The notes under the pieces: generated by a model
Seen by the model: only the letters and a program-made list of their open reading frames with translations
The model's database searches: none
Told to the model about the DNA's origin: nothing
Shown: positions 60,856 to 64,000 of the stretch, piece after piece
Layout: each line of letters begins with the position of its first letter
How positions within the stretch are numbered: the first letter of the stretch is position 1
Program-made: the position numbers and the translations under genes
Assembly (NCBI GenBank): GCA_964498015.1
Contig: CAZCFT010000002.1
Coordinates: 1 to 64,000 of the forward strand
DNA from: CAWEZN01 sp964498015
GTDB lineage: Bacteria; Zixibacteria; MSB-5A5; GN15; PGXB01
Reading direction: 5' to 3'
Length of the DNA stretch: 64,000 bases

Positions 60856-63000
60856 CTATTTCTTCCTGACGGCCGTAAAAACCCCGTTCGGCTGTTTGAA
60901 AATAACCCCGCTCACCTTCTTGTCCTTTTCCTGCTTGAATTCCAGGCTAAATCCGGAAAGCCCTTTTATATTAAATTCTGTTCCCTTGTATGGAATAAGT
61001 TCATACACCGGTTGCCCCGGAATTGTTAGAGTTAGAACAGAATCACCCTTCAGCTCGAATTTCGAAATCTGTCCTGCGCTCTCATATTCGCCCACAAATT
61101 GCGACAGGAATATCGGATTTCGCATCTCGCTTCCGGGCTTTCGCATGAAAACAATTTCGCTGACCATTGGCTCAAGTGGAGCCGACACCTGATCAATATC
61201 TCCCCGTGAATTGGCGGCAAAGGTGAATAATATTTTCTGATCTTCAAATTCTTTCGAAAGTCCTCGAAAGACATCATAGTGCCAATGCTCCAGCTTAACT
61301 TGAATATCATTGAAGATGGCTTTTAATTCCTTTTCGTCGAAATCGACTTTAATAATGCCATACGCCGGGTTCTCATACTCTCCGGCAAAATCAGCTAACT
61401 TATGCGATGGTTTTGTCCCCGTAATCCGATCAGGTTCCTTGCCGGTTTCTTTCAATTTGGCCTCTTTGGCCTTATCCACTTCCGTCTTCATTCTTGTATT
61501 CCAGTCGATTGGATCTAATCCCAATATCTGCTCAGCCGCATAGTTGGCGACAATTTCGGGCGCTGGGCAACCATCCAAATTGGCGAAAACCACTATTCCC
61601 ATATTATCATTGGGATAAAAAGAGACCAGAGCGGAGAAGCCGTCGATATTTCCGCCATGGTACACTCGACTGTGTCCACGATAAGTGTCAATGAACCATC
61701 CCAGGCCATAAGAAGCAGGCGATATTTCCGGATACCGCTGAGGCGCTGAAATAGCCATATATGGCGTATGCATCTGGCTCATCATTCCTGCAGTCACAAG
61801 CTGGGAGTCGCCAAGCTTGCCGTCATTGAGATGGAAAAGTATCCATTTACACATATCTTCCAGATTCGAGTTGATTGAACCTGCCGGTCCCATTGTGGTT
61901 ATATTTCGGAATGGAATTTCTTTCACAAGGCTGTCTTCGTCTTTGTATGGCAACGCAAAATCAGGAGCTTTCATCGATTCCAGAACCGAGAAGTTGCTGG
62001 AATTCATTTCCAGAGGTTTGAATATTCTCTCTCTTACGACATTTTCCCAACCATCGCCGGTAATTTGCTCCACAAGATAACCGGCGGTAAGAAACATCAG
62101 GTTTTGATATTGAAAATCGGTCCGGAAATCTTTGTTTGGCTCAAGATACTGAATCCGGCTTACCAGATCTTTCCGCGTCGAGATCAAATTATTATACCAG
62201 ATAAGATCATGGCGGGGAAGACCTGAACGGTGAGTCACCAGGTCGCGCGGCGTGATTCGCTGGCTGGCAAACTCATCTTTCATTTTGAATTCAGGAAGAT
62301 AATCTCTAACCGGCTTATCCCATTCAAGCTTTCCATCGTCAACCAGCATTCCCATAACCATTGTAGTGAACGCCTTTGTCGATGAGCCGATCGCAAAGAT
62401 GGTTTTGGGGGTGACCGGAAGGCTGTCTTTTATGCTTCTCCGCCCAAAACCCTCTGAGAAGATGACTTTTTTGTCTTTGACAATCGCCACGGCTATTCCC
62501 GGCGTCTTCCAGTTCTTAATGGTGGAGTCAACATAAGTACGCAGTTTGCCGAACGCCTCTTCCTGTAATTTTGTTTCGCCTTCAATCTGGGCGGCATCTC
62601 TTAACGCCAGTGCAAAGGGATAGGTCTATCCGTCCTGCGAAAAATCACCCGAAATATTTTTGCTGTCTCCAGACAAGATTCCCTTGAAAATCGGATTTCC
62701 CGGGACATTGGGAAGGTCAAATACGACCGAGTCTCCATCGAATCTAACATTGGCGAGCGGGAGATTAGCGGCTCCCTGCATCGGAATATCGATCGTCCCC
62801 GTATTATTTCCGGCAGAATCCCGAGTAAAGTCAATTTTTATTCCCAATTCCGTGCCAGGGATTTTAATAGAACCTTCCCATTGACCGATAATACTACTTT
62901 CACTCTTATCTTGAGCCGAGTTCCCCGGCGGGCAAACTAATAGCGACCATAGCAGAACCGTGACAGTCATTATGACTTGGATCGACTTCCTATATCTCAT
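60856..63000 (-). pseudogene. Exported beta-lactamase-family serine hydrolase, interrupted by one TAG
   Basis: The gene starts at the ATG after GGAGGTG with a signal peptide (MRYRKSIQVIMTVTVLLWSL). An N-terminal beta domain (IIGQWEGSIKIPGTELGIKI) runs into SGDFSQDG, then a TAG at 62626-62628. The same frame continues at once with TYPFALALRDAAQIEGETK and the full class C beta-lactamase/DD-peptidase-like domain (GSSTKAFT with SxxK serine; YxN-type motif near YQN), then a DUF3471-like C-terminal region. Glutamine (CAG) is usual before TYPF in relatives, so CAG to TAG is the likely change. The downstream ATG at 62490 could still give a 544-residue unexported product. Confidence 0.85.
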
Positions 63001-63067
63001 CTTTTCACCTCCGATTTTCACCGATAGAAGTTATTTGATTGGCGCAATTCAACAGTAGAATTGTTCA

Positions 63068-63424
63068 TTACTTTAAAGGCCCTTCATTATGATCCTTAAA
63101 TAACCGTGATGCGATAAAGTAATAGATTATTAGAGCCAATCCGGCCAAAGTAAACATAGCTCCAATTGTCAGCTTCCCGTCATCATCCGGGGCATACATA
63201 CCGATGAGAACAGCTACTCCCACCGCCACAGAAACCATCCCCCACTTCAGCGACGACCGCCCGTTTCTTGCCAGTTTGTCTGCATAAAGGAATTTGATAT
63301 TTTCATCCATAATTCCCTTGTCGATCAATTTCTGACGGGTTTTATGGTCGAGTATGATCTTTAGCGCCCAGGCGGCCACGATAAAGAAGGCCATCGGCGG
63401 TAGAATTTCCCAGAAATTTCCCAT
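63068..63424 (-). CDS. Small two-helix membrane protein (DUF6249-like)
   Basis: 118 residues from the ATG after AAAGGAG. A first membrane helix (LPPMAFFIVAAWALKIIL), then a charged loop (DHKTRQKLIDKGIMDENIKF), then two further hydrophobic segments. Resembles the small DUF6249 proteins often found beside ECF sigma genes. It is divergent from the sigma-factor gene that starts 95 bases away. Confidence 0.8.
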   Translation of the reverse strand: MGNFWEILPPMAFFIVAAWALKIILDHKTRQKLIDKGIMDENIKFLYADKLARNGRSSLKWGMVSVAVGVAVLIGMYAPDDDGKLTIGAMFTLAGLALIIYYFIASRLFKDHNEGPLK

Positions 63425-63518
63425 TTTAGTCTCCTTTCTTTTTTTGTTTTCAATTAAATTAGACCGGTCAGCGCAAAAAATGTTGCAACCTTTCCGATGA
63501 TTTGCCGGTCGAATAATT

Positions 63519-64000
63519 ATGGAACTTGACAATAGGAACGATGATCATGCGCTTGTTGAGAAGATATTGAATGGCGACATGCGAGCCTTTGAGCTATTTG
63601 TGGAAAAATATAAAAAACTGATAAGTCATATTGTTTTCAGAATGGTGCATAATGTTGAAGACAGAGAGGACATTTGTCAGGAAGTATTCGTGAAGATATA
63701 TCGAAACATCGGCAGTTTTCAATTCTCCTCCAAATTATCAACTTGGGTGGCAACCATAGCATATAATAACAGCGTCAACTATCTCCAGAAAAGAAAAGAA
63801 CCGCTTTTCGATGATTTTATGCCGGAGGCGGGACAGATTGAAATAGCTGACGAGAACATCCCCTCCGCAGAAGAAAATACGGAGAAAAATGATATCGCCC
63901 GGTTACTACAGAGCGAAATCGGAAAACTTACAGGAATTTATCGCGTTATCATTACGCTGTATCATCTTGATGAAATGAGCTATAACGAAATAGTTGAAAT
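63519..64000 (+). CDS. ECF-type RNA polymerase sigma factor, cut by the window end
   Basis: The frame is open from the ATG at 63519 to the last base (160 codons), so it has no stop here. Region 2: LVEKILNGDMRAFELFVEKYK, DREDICQEVFVKIYRNI, LSTWVATIAYNNSVNYLQ. The beginning of region 4 (YRVIITLYHLDEMSYNEIVE) reaches the edge. Divergent from the small membrane protein gene; the two may share a regulatory region. Confidence 0.92.
   Translation, partial: MELDNRNDDHALVEKILNGDMRAFELFVEKYKKLISHIVFRMVHNVEDREDICQEVFVKIYRNIGSFQFSSKLSTWVATIAYNNSVNYLQKRKEPLFDDFMPEAGQIEIADENIPSAEENTEKNDIARLLQSEIGKLTGIYRVIITLYHLDEMSYNEIVE

Noticed and set aside
1..64000. CRISPR arrays, prophage or insertion sequences
   Set aside because: No regularly spaced direct repeats, integrase, transposase or phage structural genes were seen.

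Overview
The window looks like a metagenome-assembled scaffold from a Gram-negative, didermic, largely anaerobic bacterium of the FCB group. My best guess is Zixibacteria or a close relative. This is inferred from C-terminal dockerin-like repeats of the GDANGxGxxNxxDxxYLINFLYKxGxxP type on several exported proteins, a T9SS-like sorting tail on a secreted M6 protease, a PorV/DUF5723-like barrel, DUF2723 glycosyltransferase genes and multiheme cytochromes beside NrfD. Two runs of exactly 100 N mark assembly gaps. The first (12675-12774) is flanked by two identical 55-bp copies, so it is probably an unmerged contig overlap, and the order across it should be treated with caution.

Left part (1-9.9 kb, minus strand): one tight, overlapping operon for heme synthesis by the C5 pathway, hemA-hemCD(fusion)-hemB-hemL-[histidine kinase-response regulator]-hemE-hemN. 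A two-component system sits inside the heme operon. Its leader carries an 18-bp near-perfect Rex-type operator and an 11-bp-period TTGTCAC direct repeat of the kind bound by OmpR/PhoB-family regulators. Upstream is a tricorn-like S41 protease that is cut off by the gap.

12.8-17.5 kb: an octaheme cytochrome / four-cluster ferredoxin / NrfD membrane module (Cbc4-like quinol-cytochrome reductase), then a seven-heme exported cytochrome, then a convergent RRM RNA-binding protein gene with a leader of about 195 nt. 17.7-30.8 kb: an outer-membrane protein, then a plus-strand glycan operon (DUF2723 GT, GT4, flippase-like LPG_synthase_TM protein, GT2, NAD-dependent epimerase, GT-C enzyme, Gfo/Idh dehydrogenase, hexapeptide acyltransferase, second GT2) closed by a terminator.

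30.8-40.2 kb: a repeat-rich intergenic island, a cupredoxin lipoprotein, several small uncharacterised genes, rhodanese and MauE-like proteins, an Omp85-type barrel, two tandem HExxH metallopeptidase-like exoproteins with dockerin repeats, and a zinc-ribbon protein. 40.2-45.3 kb: a minus-strand operon of a large surface protein, a barrel and the M6 protease. 45.6-51.8 kb: a HIT hydrolase overlapping a striking fusion of a helix-turn-helix region to an aconitase/isopropylmalate-isomerase large subunit, then rho, rsfS, a LytR_C protein, a small exported protein, a nucleotidyltransferase and panD.

51.9-64 kb: a LamG/dockerin exoprotein broken by a gap and a frameshift; an ECF sigma/anti-sigma pair flanked on both sides by the same kind of hairpin repeat; an MFS transporter; the housekeeping run ispE-spoVG-tRNA-Gln-prs-rplY; a serine hydrolase gene interrupted by one in-frame TAG; a small membrane protein; and the start of a second ECF sigma factor. 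No rRNA, CRISPR array, prophage or transposase was seen.
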